From the NCBI GenBank assembly GCA_947650365.1, contig OX393553.1, positions 35,094,353 to 35,158,352 of the forward strand: a stretch of 64,000 nucleotides of DNA. Direction: 5' to 3'. Below the pieces are notes generated by a model. That model did not search any database, had not been told where the DNA came from, and saw nothing but the letters and a program-made list of their open reading frames with translations. Shown here in pieces: positions 22,621 through 36,200 of this stretch. The position numbers and the translations under genes were made by a program. Position 1 is the first letter of the stretch. Each line of letters starts with the position of its first letter. The stretch comes from Chamaelirium japonicum. Taxonomy: Eukaryota > Streptophyta > Magnoliopsida > Liliales > Melanthiaceae.

Positions 22621-23622
22621 TTTGTCTTTATGCCATTGTTCATGTCTTTGGTCGTCTTGTATTGCATCGAGATGTATGTTCGGCCAAGGCATGCGTTCAG
22701 TAAATTGTCCAATGGTGATTATTATACATGTGAGATATAATTTTTTTTATAGAGGTGGTTAGTGTTTTTTTTTGTTAGAAGATAAGTGCACATTTGAAAG
22801 AATCTACAGCGGAAAAAAGACCCATATGTTGGGCCCACCCTAATATGGGATAAAATGACAAGTTTGGGGCTCTAGCATATGCATTGATGCAAGTGGTTTT
22901 TCATGACCCAAAATGCATGTGACGACGAGATAGAATATCGTGTAGATCGGACGAAGTCAGATCAATTCGGTAAAAATATTAAATCAAAATTTTTCTATCT
23001 TATGTCCGTTAGAAATCTTTTTACTTTTTTTTTTTTTTTTATCTTATACATGCACACACCGATGGGGATGTCCATTGGCTATCCATAGTACAGATGCATA
23101 TTGGGTATGCATATTACTCGATTTGTAAAAGTGTTGCTATCTGCACTCCACAAATTACTAGCACCCCCAACTGAACAAATGAAGAAATGTCGAATGTATC
23201 CCTGCAACATCCTATGCATATCAATATGCACACCATGTCAGTCACTCCCAGCCGACATATTATCGATTGTTTGTGTTTGACATGGTGTGGTCTATGTTGG
23301 TTGGGATCGACTGATATGTACCACACCATGTTAGTCAAAAACAACCAACAACCATGTTGGCCGAAAGCGACCGACATACATGCAGGAATGAGAAGTAAGA
23401 AGGGGTTTGAGGTGCATGGAACCGATAGCTCTGGTGGGGCAATTAGAATGGAAAGGAGGAGGAAGAAGGGGAGGAGGAGGATTGGCAACTGCGGGCGGAA
23501 TAGGGAGGAGAGGGAGGGGACCGACAAAAAGGGGGTAATAGAAAAAATAACAAATAGGCTGGGGTGTGTTTGATAGGGGGTGTTCCTAATTTTGTGGGTG
23601 CAAATAGTCGCACCCTTTATAA
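22621..23622. other. Intergenic stretch upstream of the TITAN-like gene
   Basis: AT-rich with T runs. No convincing gene, RNA or named repeat was seen. Around 23223-23370 the word CCATGT and its complement ACATGG recur several times, giving weak palindromes. Confidence 0.5.
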
Positions 23623-23831
23623 AGGGTTTTTTTGACTTTGCCCCCCAAACTTTGCCTTGAATTAGACTTTACCCCCCCCCTTTTCATTAATTTGACTTTA
23701 CCCCCCCAAACTAACTTTGCCGTCAGCTCACCATCCAAGAGAAAAGGTGAGCTGACGGAAAAGAATTAAAGTTTTGGGGGGTAAAGTCTAATCCAAGGTA
23801 AAACTTGGCGGGCAAAGTCAAAATAACCCCT
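23623..23831. mobile_element. MITE-like hairpin element at the gene promoter (about 209 bp)
   Basis: Ends are inverted: left GGGTTTTTTTGACTTTGCC, right GGCAAAGTCAAAATAACCC. Inner arms also pair (left TTAGACTTTACCCCCC, right GGGGGGTAAAGTCTAA). The centre is a perfect 13-bp inverted repeat CCGTCAGCTCACC / GGTGAGCTGACGG around an AAGAGAAAA loop, so the whole unit can fold as one hairpin. The outer flank is TATA-rich on both sides (short target duplication possible, not resolved). It has no coding capacity. Confidence 0.75.
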
Positions 23832-23840
23832 ATATATAAA
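23831..23840 (+). promoter_or_regulatory. Likely TATA box of the TITAN-like gene
   Basis: TATATATAAA, about 95 bp before the start codon. It is directly adjacent to the right end of the MITE, so the core promoter abuts or was partly brought in by the transposon. Confidence 0.55.
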
Positions 23841-23932
23841 TGATGCGGGTCGAATTGTTAGGACATTAGCTGGCCCACTCAAGTGGCTCTCAAATCGGTG
23901 GCTCTGGCAGCGCGATCAGAGCTGAAGAAACC

Positions 23933-24249
23933 ATGGGGCCGCAAAAAGCCAAGGTGGGTAAGAAGACCAACAAGAAACCGCCGGCGGCAAGGGACAGAGG
24001 AGGCGGAGCGGGCTTCGAGCTGTGCGAGGTCTGCAACCTGAACCACGACCAGGGCGGCCGCCACAAGTACTTCCCGTCCCACCACCGGTCCCTCTCCGCC
24101 CTGCTATCCCGATTCCAGGCGAAGCTTGCCGACCTCCGCTTCTTCCTCCGCAACCCCGCCCTCCTCCGCCCCGAGGACTCCGCCCTCAACCGCCTCTGGT
24201 GCGTCTTCTGCGCCCTCGACCTCCGCGAGCTTGACAGCTCTTTCGCCTG
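23933..24249 (+). CDS. TTL: TITAN-like gene exon 1
   Basis: Start codon in a good context (AAACCATGG). It encodes residues 1-105 and two bases of Cys106. It opens with a Lys-rich tail (possible nuclear signal), then the first finger CEVCNLNHDQGGRHKYFPSH and the CVFC half of the second. Third codon positions are strongly G/C, unlike later exons. Donor GTATCAG. Earlier in-frame starts are absent. Confidence 0.88.
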
Positions 24250-27200
24250 GTATCAGTGTTTCCCTCTCCTCCTCTTCCCCCGCGCTCTCTCTTCCGTTCT
24301 CATCCTCTTACCCCCTCGCTCCCTCTTCTGTTCTCACTATAATAGATCTATGGATTTTATGTGCTCCTGCTCCTCTGTTTGCAGTAGCAATGCGATCAAT
24401 CATCTCGCGAGCTCGGAGCATTTGAAGAACCTGAAGGATTTCCTGCGGAAACACGGGGGAGCGATGGACCAGGTCGATTTGTTTAGGGTTTCTGAGGAGG
24501 ATTTTCTCAAGGTGGTGATTCCTTCCCTTTTTAACATCTAAAGAATCTGTCAATATATTATCCGATTTAAGTAATGTTTTTTCTTCATTATCTACACGTG
24601 TATGAAATCATGCCTGGAATCATCTAGTTTTGGAATTTATCTTTTTCTCGATCATCGGAGGTTGGACATGGCCTATTTTTTTTTATCTATCTCTTCTGTA
24701 TATTAGGTATACAATGACTATAATGCTCAAGTTTTCATCAATGACGATTCTCATATTTTGACACTTAATTGAAAGGAGAAGTATTTTTTTGAGGTGACCT
24801 CTCTGTTAGGCCCTTAAAAAAGTTTTCCATTTAACGTCAAGGACGGGTAAAGTTTCCAGTTAATGTTAAGTGACTTAAGTCCGTGTGGTTGGACTTTGGT
24901 AGCAGGTAATAACGGGTTTTGTTAAATTGCGATTTTACCTCTACTTATACAAAGTAACAATCCGATAGCAAAAAGTAACAATCTGGTACCAAAGAGTAAC
25001 AATTTGATATGGTAACATGCATTATTTGTAGATTGATTGTAGCTTCTTATAAATAATATTTACATACATCTGATCACAATATGGTCTTTTATTTTGCGAC
25101 AAAATTTTTATTTAACTGTGTCGAACAAAGTCGATTCTATCTCGCAATAGAAGAGTAACGAGTCGGTAAAGAAGAGTAACTATTTGTTAAATAGTGTTTC
25201 TGCACATCTGATCACAATACGATTTTGTTTTTAATGTGACAAAAAATGCATTCAAATATGTGAAACCAAGCCGATTCTGTCTTGCACATAAAGAGTAACA
25301 ATCCGATTAAAAAAGAGTGACTATTTGTTCGGTTGAGTGCAAGAAAGCGTTCGGATTCAGTTGATGATATGAAATATAAATTCGAAGAACTCCGGCTGGG
25401 TATTGTTGTAATTTTCTTTCTTTTGGATCGGCGTGATTTCGGGAGGGACCTAATGCAATACGGGACTTTTAGGGAGGCTTATTGCAAGTCTGTACTTTTG
25501 ATGTTTATATGCCTTTCACCCTTAATACCTGAAGTTTTGGAGTGCTTGCCCATTGGTTTATTGGAATCAAAATATATTTGATGGATTTCTTGTTAAATTT
25601 GCTGTATCAAGGTGTTTATATTCCTTTCATCTAATGATGAGGGTTTGATGGTTGATATATGTATATATTTCTTAAGAATATCATTTATTAATAATGTAAG
25701 TTTGTCGACTTTCTTTCATGTTTTTGAACTGAACTCTCATTATAAGTGGTGGTTTTCAATATGCAATTGCAGTGGGAGGAGGGTTGCAGTTCATTAAAGA
25801 GTGCAAGTTCATTGTCAAGTGAAGGACCTATTGGACCACAACTGGGGCCGACAAAAGATATCCAAAACGAACTTACCACTAGCCATCCAGATAGTTTTCA
25901 AAAAAATTCTATCAGCTCTTTTAATTCGTCTGTTTCAAATGCTGTTATGCCTTTACAAAGTCTTACCTATGAGGGATACTGGTTATGCCATCCAGAGGTT
26001 AGTGGAGTTACTTTTACTGGCCCCACTCCATATGTTGCCACTTCTTTGCCAGTGGGTATGCAGGGGAATATGGGTCTTCAATCCACAACTCCCTTGGGCT
26101 GTGCTGCAGGAAGTTTAACAGGTGAGATCGGCCTTATTTTTGATGGCCATGCTTTTATTTCGGATTTTTATCTAGATCCTGCTATCTGATCATATTTTTA
26201 CACAATGAATTATATAATATATACCTGTCTAATTGTTTATGAATGTGACAATTAACTCAGGTAGCCAACCTAAGCGTCCTGGCAACAATGGGAAAGGCCT
26301 AGCTGGTTCGGCCCATAGTAACGGAGTGGTAAGCTTTCCTATATCTGCAACATTTTTCTGATAGAAGCAAACTTAGTAATTGCTTGATTACACCATGATT
26401 TTATAATGCACATGAGCTCACATTTAGGTACTGCAATATTATTATGTCATGCTCTGAAACCATTTCTTGAATTTTCTTCCTCTTCAAGCAGTAGGTTAAA
26501 ATATCTTGAAAAAATGGGATGCATCCCAAAATTGAGGCAGGTCTAAGATTGTCAAATTGGAGTAATAACCAAATACTTTTTTCTTTTTATCAATGTTGGG
26601 AACTATAAAAGAGGAAGATAATGGTGTGTATTTTCCAAGGATAAAAGTGTGAGTGAATATGTAAATATAAGATGCCAAGTCACTTTAAGAAAAGACTGAC
26701 TCTTAACAGATACTACGCAAATTGCCAAAGGAACCAAAATTAATAAATATATCATGGTTATATGCTTTAGTCCATGCGAGTGTTGAATATGGTTTTAAAC
26801 TTCGGCTTCGTGTGTGGTTTCGGTCTGAACTGAAATTTCAAAATTTCTGTTGAAACGGTGGAAAATTTTTGAAATGTAAAAAATGGGAATTTTTTGGATT
26901 TTATTTTTTAAATTTGAAATTTAAGCCTTTTATAGTTGCATACATATTTACACAAATTGTTTGAAGAAAACACATACCAAACACATAGTAAGCTTGCACG
27001 GACCATGATAACCAAGGTGAAATACCAGTAAAGTGAGTAAATAGAAAAAAAATTGATAATCACTTTATATTTATATAAACTTACATTGCTTGCATCACGA
27101 AGAAAACAATATCACTCATCTTCGCTCGTCCAATTAATCTCTTTCGCTCATCCAACTGAACACATCACCATCAGCTCTTGACGCACCAATGTACCCTCTG

Positions 27201-30200
27201 GCTAACAAACCAGGTCCACTGCCATTGACATCATGAACAAACTGCACCGACATCCAGTCACTCTCAGCTTGCTTTCACTGGGCCCGTCTCGAATCAAAGA
27301 CTGCCTGTCGATATTGAGCTCTCTCTTTTGTTTCGATGTCTGGTGGGTACTCGATACTATCATCTGATTATGAACAAACCCTGGTGGATGGACTTTGAGT
27401 GCCTGTATGTCTGGAATCTTGGATCTATCCCTTCTTCGGTTTTCTATGGGCCCGAATATGAATTCCTTTGTATTTTTCGCTCCTTAATAGAGGGTACATG
27501 GATACTATGACACCTGTCAGAGGTTGCAAGCGCTCGGCTACATAGTGAAAACAATTGGCAATGTGTTACTTCGGCTGTGTAACACCTCCACTTCCAATAT
27601 GTTTTTCTCAATATATACATTATGACTTCTGCTTCTCTCTCCAAGGGGAACCTGTGGAGCTAACCTATATCTTTTGAATCCCCTCCATCCCTATGCGAGG
27701 AAGGTTGGGAGGCCATCTGTAAACAAAAATTAAAAGAGATTCGACAACTTTGAAATTAGAAGGTTTCGGTCGAAATCTGATCGAAATGTGGAGGCTTCGT
27801 GAGAGAAGCCACTTTGACGACGTCTCAATCCGACTTATAGGATCCAAGTTGGGATAACCTATATTGGCCCATTAAACTAATAGCTTTAATTTATGTAATA
27901 AGTAAACATTTTTATGTAGCCATATAACAAGAACCAACAATATTAAAACGATTGCAAAAGCATATTATGTAATTTTTTTTTATTTTTTCTAATCAAAATT
28001 ATCGTCAACTATTAAACACCTCTCAAAATATGTATATTTAATCCCAAAATAGCCCACACATGCTGTCATTGCGTAGCTCTCGAAAAGAGCTTTGAAACGA
28101 CTATTTGTGGGCCAAAATCGGGCTTAAAACAAACCTGAAACATGCATTTAAAGGTTAATTGGCATGACTGGGCTTATCGAGTTGGGCTAGGTTCGGCCTT
28201 TGTAGGTCTGGATTCAACCTGTTCCAGTTCGGTTTGGTTGGCCTGGTTCGGTTCAAGTTTTTTGCGGTTCACATATAAGACTATACTTGTTCTTATAATC
28301 CGATAGTATTTTGGTCACGTGAATTGGGTTAGGATTTTGATTTAAACTCAACCCTAGCTCTTATGTTGATGCTATGCAACGCCAGGGGTACTATATCATG
28401 ATTTGTTCGCCCCGATCCCATACAACCTGACTTCACTACCCACCACGCATAGCCCAATGCCGATGGAGCATCTCCCCCTCGATCTGACATCACTCGATGT
28501 CACCAACTGCGTCCCGTCGATGCCGTTCCGGCGCTGCCGCAATCAGAAGCACCAGAATCCCCAACACCGACTGCAACTACCCGTGCCCCGATTTGTCCCG
28601 CCCAGCCACTTATCGGCTTGGATCCAGTGTATTGCGACATCGTCTACCCCCTGACTATACATCAGAGCGCTGACACTGCCCAATGCCCTGCACCGCTTTG
28701 GATTTTCGGGGCCCCTTTGCAGCAGCTCTGACTCAACAACCACTGCATCTCGTGCAACTGTCTGCCACCGCCCCGACCAAACTGCTTGCAACCTTTGGCT
28801 ACCACAAGGTCCACAACACCCAACACCGTCGGACCATAGGTTCTACGCTTCTCGGGGCTGTTGCTTCCTATCGGTCGAAGTTGCACCGACAATTTTTAAT
28901 TTTTTTTAAAATCTGTATGCCTCGGGGTGTGGCGGTCGCTGAGGTACCAAGGACGACCGGAGCAAGTCCCCGAGGAAGGCTACCATGATTGTCGTTTGTT
29001 TAGGTCTTTCGGCCATGATTGGAGACATAACGATCAACCAAAAAACTCACGCAGACGTCAAATATTGCTTATTTAATTAAGAACACAAATTTAAGAACTT
29101 TAATTCTTCATTCTTCATCGATCTAGCACAACCGCGCTCTGATACCACATGTAATAATTCATAGATCCGAATTCCGATGCCTAGAATCTCGTGTAGATTA
29201 ATGAAGAAGTTTGTGTGCGCCTGTCGACGCCATGAACGAGAGGAATTCTCAATACGGAGAAGCCTACAGTTGTTGTCTTTCGCTCCATGCCCTAAGTTTC
29301 CCGTCCGGATCTCTTACGTGATGAAATGCGTGAGAGAAGAGAGTCGTCGTTGGGGATGAGCGGGGACGACATCCCTTTTTATAGGGACATCTTAATCTCT
29401 AGTCACCCATCACGACTAGGAGACCTACTGCGTCCCATTAACCGCTTCTACACAATTAGGTCTAACACAACTTAAAATAGGTGCACCAACATGACCCAAA
29501 GTGCACTACAAGATATGTCAGGCCCGGTCATGCACATGATGCGATCACGTCTTATTTGGCCTTTCCGACACCGCTTAACATTAATCCGATGGTTTTCAAC
29601 ACCTAATCTGTGGTCTATGTAGGCCCATCTAAAGGAAATTCTTATACCTCCATCAAGGAGTAGAGTTTGCAATCTGGGATAGTTTAGAGTCCATGTTTGC
29701 GGTTTGTCAATGACCATGAGGGATCGCTGCCTCTCCACTATACTTGTGCTTCGAAGGATTGATCGTGATCAACCAACTAGGAAGGTCCTCACTTCGATGT
29801 TGGCATCCGATAATGTCAGGCCCGGTCATGCACATGATGCGATCACGTCTTATTTGGCCTTTCCGACACCGCTTAACATTAATCCGATGGTTTTCAACAC
29901 CTAATCTGTGGTCTATGTAGGGCCATCTAAAGGAAATTCTTATACCTCCATCAAGGAGTAGAGTTTGCAATCTGGGATAGTTTAGAGTCCATGTTTGCGG
30001 TTTGTCAATGACCATGAGGGATCGCTGCCTCTCCACTATACTTGTGCTTCGAAGGATTGATCGTGATCAACCAACTAGGAAGGTCCTCACTTCGATGTTG
30101 GCATCCGATAATGGTATCAGAGTGCTTGGCCAATATTGGGATTCACACTAATTGGTTCTACTGAAGGATGCACAACTCAAGGATGACACACTTCTTATTT

Positions 30201-33200
30201 AGTTGGCTTCACAAAAAGATTGACGAATTTTACAACCAAGTGTTAACTCTCTAAGATTGGTGTAAGAAATTTGACCATTATAACTTGGCAAGAGAGCGGG
30301 GTGCTCAAAAACTTAGAAAGCCATTTGGTGGGAACGGTCGCCTACCTTATTTATTGCACAATTTGAGCTCATGCAAGCAAGAGCAACCATGCAAGGCTGC
30401 CCTAAGCTAGGGAAAAGTCTGAACAAAGTTCATAGAAGGAAACATTTGATATAGGGAATCACATTTATCTTTTCGCATTGCTTATTTGCAACTTCCATTT
30501 ATCTGGGCTTATGGTATGGTAGTACTTAAAAAGTGGAGACCCATCTGATTAGTTGTCTACTTTTCAATTTTGAATCCTGTCATATGCAACCTTTTATGCA
30601 TACCCCAAATTAGCAATGCTATTTGGTACTCCCGCATACTAGGTACAAATGACATGGCATCTCGGAGTGATTTGGGGTATCATCCATTCATGGGTTGGCC
30701 CCCCGCTGCCACTCCATTTGCTGCACATCGCTCCACTCGTACCATTGGGTACGACCATACGAGTGACATTGGTAGTACCAACTATCGATTTTCTATCCCA
30801 AATAGATGGGAGAAGGCCTGATGGTCATGATTATACTATTGTGGTCTTGGTCCACAAAAGAAGTCCAGCCCCTGCTCAAGGATGACACGCAAATTGAGAA
30901 ATGGTCCAAAATTTGTTTGCAAAAAAAGAGTAGGTTCTAGGGAGAGGCCATATGGCAGATGCTCATAGATGCATGTTGTCCAAATCTTAATTCTGACTGG
31001 AAGACTAAGCGACACCGTTTGATTGATATGGTATTCTCTGTGTGATTGCAAACTAAAGCCCTGCATGGTCTAAGGTCAAAAATTTAAATTGTGAGAACTG
31101 TGGAATGTTCCACCGCTTGCTCTTCCACCATATTTATTTGCTGAAGACTCATCACTCCGTAATTGTTTTCCCATGAGTCCATGACACAATAATAATGCAG
31201 CAGTTCTGAATATGCGACACTTGTGGACAGTAAAACATTGTTTCCACTCGCTGCCATTTATTTCCTATCATATTTACTTGTCATAAACCTAATTCGTTAT
31301 GTATACTCATCAGGATCAAAGAACTGGTTCTAGAGAGGACTGCACCCAGGGTACTCAATATCTAATCATCTCGGTTTAACTTCAAAAAGATCTTATCCCC
31401 TTTTAATATATCGATGCCAATAGTCTCTCGCTGCAATTGCACTGACATGATCATGTTCGCTTCTCCTATATCTAGTGTTGCTGAATTTCACTCAGATTAT
31501 TTTCTCTTCTGAAGGTTTCCTCGCGAATGTGCATACTGGTGCTCTCCCTCCCTGGCTCGAGACAAGTCAAGAAAATGAGAAAAATCTTGTAAACGAAGCG
31601 TCAGATATGAGCGATGACGTTTCATTGATAAGGAAACACAAATTGAATCCCAAACGAGTTGGTGCAGCATGGGCAGATAAGAGAAGAGTTGAACTTGAGA
31701 GGGAGAAGAGGGGAGAGATTACTGCAGATAGTTGTGATGCTAATTGGCTCCCAAATTTTGGTAGAGTTTGGCAAACAGGCACCAGAAAGGAATCAAGAAA
31801 AGAGTTCGAAATGGAAAAGCGGAAGTTCTTCATGGATGAAAGTAAGCCTGAAATATCGTTCAAGATACAACCATATATAAGCAAACGAATGGTAAACATA
31901 AACTCATTATTCCTTATATTACACATCCATATGCAATGTTAAATACTTTTGTATATTACTTGAACACACGAGCTTTCAATTGCATATCTGATTTATTTGT
32001 GTAACCTTTATGTTAGGAGTAATTTTTCTCGTTACTAGTATCTGTTATGTGATTTGTTGTTTACATCAAGGTTGTCATATCGTGTATTTTGTCGTAAGAT
32101 ATAATTTAATCTATATATGTATGTATACATATATAAATTTATAAGAAATACTAGAACATTTAGTATGAAAAGTTATGAGTAGAAGGATAAGCCATTCCCT
32201 TTCATTTTCCAGCTCAAGGCCCAAAGTGCTTTGTGGAATTGGCCATACCAGTCTTGTTTGTTTCTTTCCGTTTTTTTCTTTAGTAGCTTGATCTAACATG
32301 ATCGCAGGAATGGTACGACGGAGGTCCACACCCTCTGAGACCACTACCGCTGTTTTTTCTAGAAAGATCCTGATCATTTTCAAAACGGATATACCCGAAG
32401 GGGGAAAACTACAAGGGAAATGACATTTCTATTTCTGAGTCAATGCCTGTGATTATTAATGTTTCCAACGAGGATGTAAAAAATTGTATTCAAGATCTCA
32501 CACAACAGAGGATGCCTTCTCTCTTCACCTAAAGTTGGAAAGGGTTATAAATTGTTTTTTGACTCAAACAGACATGTATAATCATTTTGGAACTTGAGAG
32601 AAACAAATTATTAAAAACCAGTTTAGAAGTTACAAAACAAATTAAACCCTAAAGCCCTCACCTTTGCTGTATCATATGTATCGTGTATCGTACATATCAT
32701 TTCATGTATCGTATGATACGGTGAAAAACGATACGCCATATCATATCGTTTCATGTATCATATGATACGGTGAAAAATGATACGCCGTATTATATCGTTT
32801 TTCTCCTGTATCTTGTTATATCGTGTATTGTAAGATACTAACAACCATAGTTTACATCATTGTACATACAAAAGTTGGTCGTTGCGTTATAAAACCTGCA
32901 ATATGAATGTAAGTTTAGTTCACTTTGACATATACATGTGATGCAATACGATGCAGGGAAGACATGAAATCAGTAGTTTTGTTGGCGAGCAAGGTTTCAC
33001 TGTAAATTAAGAATCTCAGGCAGGAATCTTTGTTCATACAATCGCAGAAAATGATGGGTTTAACAAGTTACTACTAGCACGCTACAATTCTCTTCAAGTA
33101 TTCAGAATTAAAATAATTAATGCTTAAATTATTGGGCACGAGTCCGTCCCGCAATATCAAATACTAATAACATAACGGGCAAGAATGAACACACAATCTC

Positions 33201-36200
33201 TCGACAGTGGACAGTGGTGAGCAGTTGATAATACACTAGAGATTCAATTGATGGAACATGGAAGTACCTTGCCGAGTAGGAGTGGTCTTACTAAGGTGAT
33301 GATGGTGCGGGAATACTTTTTGGAGCCTCGAGGACCTTCGGGTGAGGCGATGGCGGTGTTGGGACCTCCGAGCATGGTGAGATTGGTGCAGGGGCCTCGT
33401 TCGTCACCGGTGTGGGGCGAGCAAGCAGGTGGAGGCAAACGATGTTCGGGTGCACTGGTATGTCTGGGTGCCAGCGACGATGCCACTCGCTGATGCTGAA
33501 GCGGGCCTCAACGTCACAAACAACGGTGTAGATAATGTGCTCCACGTACTCTTCCACGCTCTCCTTCGTTGAATTGGAAATCGAGGAAGGGGGAGTTGAT
33601 GTCAAGGGATTTGTCTTCGTCTTTGGATCAGGCCATGATCCACGTCTGGATCTGCCATGTGAACATACCGGGGTTTGGGAGATGGGGAGAAGAGGTAGGT
33701 TTGAGAGGGAGGAGGGGGAGAGGAAGGTTTGGCTGGCCGGGGTGAAAGGAGAGGAAGGGTAGGGCGTGGGTGTGGGTCGGGCTGCAGAAAAGGGGAACAG
33801 GACAAAGGGTCGGGTAGGGTCGGATCGAATCGGGTCGGGCCTGGGGTTGGGTCATGGGAGGGGGCTCAGGGCTGGGTCACGGGGAGGGGAAGGGAGTGGG
33901 GGTCGGGGACTGGGATGCAGCAGAAAAGAGAGGGAGGGGGTCGGGAGGAGTCGCAGGGGAGTGAGGCGCCGGGGCTGGCGGTGGCGCAGGATCACAGGGA
34001 GGAGGATGGGGCGGCAGGAATGGGGTGCAAGGGGGCGCGGGAGGGAAGGCAGGGGGCGCGGGGAGGGGAGGGGCGTGGGCTGGGGCGGTCAGCAAGGCCG
34101 GAGGAAAAAAGGGAAAGGGGGAGGGGGCGCTGGGGTCGGGTGGGGTGGCTTGCGAGAGAGGGAGAAGAGAAAGGGAGAGAGTGATCGTGGGATAAGGAGA
34201 GAGAGAGAGAGAGTGAGGAAGGGGCTGCACGGGTTAGGGGTTGGGCTAGGGTTTCACACGCCTAGCACACACCTAGGGTTTCACACGCCTAGGATTTGGG
34301 ATTGGGGTTTCATACTCCTCACTCTGATTCTCTCAACAATTGTAGAGGGAAACAAAATTTTATTTCATTATTCAGTGCCTACAAATGAAAGGGCTGGGGC
34401 CTTTATAAAGGCTTACAATGACTACCCATATGGCCAACAGGCGAGGCGGGACTAAACAACAATGCAGAAAATAAAGACACATAATAAAGATCACTGGGAT
34501 CGGTCCTGATCAGTTGATCATATCCACAAGCTAAGTTGGCGCCTCATGCGCTGGTACACGCGCCACGGACACGGTTCAGTGCTGATGCCCGCATCAACAT
34601 GCCACATGAAATGCATGGGGTTAATTTATCTATTAAATCTGTTAGCATGGGAAGAAGGTCAAAGGACACACCATGAGAGAAACCCTCAAGGGAAATGCTC
34701 AAATGTAATAGGGCTTAAGGCCAACAATATAAAAAATTATGTTATAAAGGGGTGTGGTCAGTGGTCACCTACGGGTGAGAATACCACACAAAGGTAAAAG
34801 AAAAATCCATGTAATGGAAAGACATGTAAAGGTAAATATAATTACTCTTAACCCCTCCACTCAAACTCAAGGTGAGAATCCATATAGGCTCATAGAGTTT
34901 GCAAAAGTGTCATACCGACTTGCAAGCAAGTTGTCCCGGGAACTCGGCGGACTTGCAAGCAAGAGAATCGGAAGTAGCAGAACGAGCTGAAGGAAAAGCA
35001 CGATCACGAATGAACCATGATAAGAATCCTCGACTGACAATACTGAAAGCTATCAACGCCATGAACGACGACCTCCTTAATGGAGGACTGTAGAATAAAT
35101 AGGCTATCTAGCGAAGCAAAGCGTGGCTTAGGAAGAGCAACAACGCAGCTGTAGAAAGAGCAAAACTAGAAGACCGTCGGTGATTTGGAACCAGAAAGGG
35201 GGGACGCACGAGATCCTCTGATCCTAAAGGAGACCAGCGTCTTGCTGAATCAAGCGCTCGACACCTCCTGGGAGATCTTGATCGTCACAATCGAAGAAAG
35301 AGAGAAAAGAGCTAGAAAAAAAATAATCCTAGCTCAGAAGTAGGGAGCCGACAAATACTCTTGCTGAGAAAGGATGACAGCAACATCGAGCACTTGATGT
35401 GTGTGATGTGATGCGGTGCACAAGATGACACGACGCATAAGAGCGGAAGCGCAAACACATAATCACAAGCATGAAGACACGCAGGCCACATAACCCGAAC
35501 ATCTCGTGTCCGCGCACGAACATCGAGCAACAAGACAGAGTTGGACTTGGTGAACGTTGTAGGAGAGGAGCCAACAACGAGCAAATCTGCAATTGACAGC
35601 AATATGCGATATATGATGTGCGGCGACGATCCAGAGCTAAGAAACACTAACAAAACAAAGCATTGCCTATGGTGATCCACGAGCAGAGTCGGATGAGATT
35701 GAACTTTAAACGCAGATTATGGTGGTGATTTGGATCTCTGAGAGGGTTTCGAGCTCTCCCTATAATGATGCTAGATCTAGCCCGACGGGATCCAAAAGGA
35801 GCCCATGGGGCTGCCACTTCTGCTGCTCGTGCCTAGGATACAATGATAGAAGCCGATAACAGGAATAGCTTGAAGCAGATGTGGTGGACTGCTTAGCGAC
35901 GTTGCGTTGACGGACAAGCAATAGGATCCGAGGAAGAACACCAATGTAGGAGTCAAGAACCCCATATGTTGATCATCAACATAAGTGCTTCACGGACCAG
36001 ATCAACGCTCGCGGCCGGAGGAGATCCACGAACAACGGGTGGATAGGTGTGCAGCATCCTTGATGGGAAGAGCAATGGCTCACAGTGGATCGCGAGGAAG
36101 AAACTAATCGTGGGATGAGCGCAGGGGATGTGTTAACGCCAAACTGCTTTGTTGAGGGCAAGACGAAGATGAACATGAGCTTTTGGTGGGTCAAGTTTGA

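Larger units (their letters stand above)
26329..31313 (+). other. Intron 4 of the TITAN-like gene
   Basis: 4,985 bp and rich in repeat debris: a degenerate AT-rich tract at 26790-26900, a GGGCTGGG-type repeat near 28160-28260, a CG-rich block at 28400-28990 with no recognisable protein, an LTR-like unit at 29150-29491 and a 298-bp tandem duplication at 29517-30112. It has grown by transposon insertion. Confidence 0.7.

Noticed and set aside
24022..24425. Alternative frames overlapping exon 1 of the TITAN-like gene
   Set aside because: Out-of-frame shadows of a GC-rich exon; the in-frame product has both zinc fingers.
27100..27360. Short minus-strand frame with a protein-like look (EYPPDIETKERAQYRQAVF)
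   Set aside because: About 60 codons with a stop inside; could be a transposase remnant but I cannot name the family.
28400..28990. CG-rich block in intron 4 with short frames
   Set aside because: No motif, no splice signals consistent with the gene, and stops in all frames.
32701..32830. CRISPR-like spacing of the 49-bp repeat
   Set aside because: Units are contiguous with no unique spacers, and the sequence is a plant nuclear intron.
33729..34455. 229- and 151-codon Gly/Arg-rich frames
   Set aside because: Arise from the G/A-rich tract inside intron 6; no start context, motif or splice logic.
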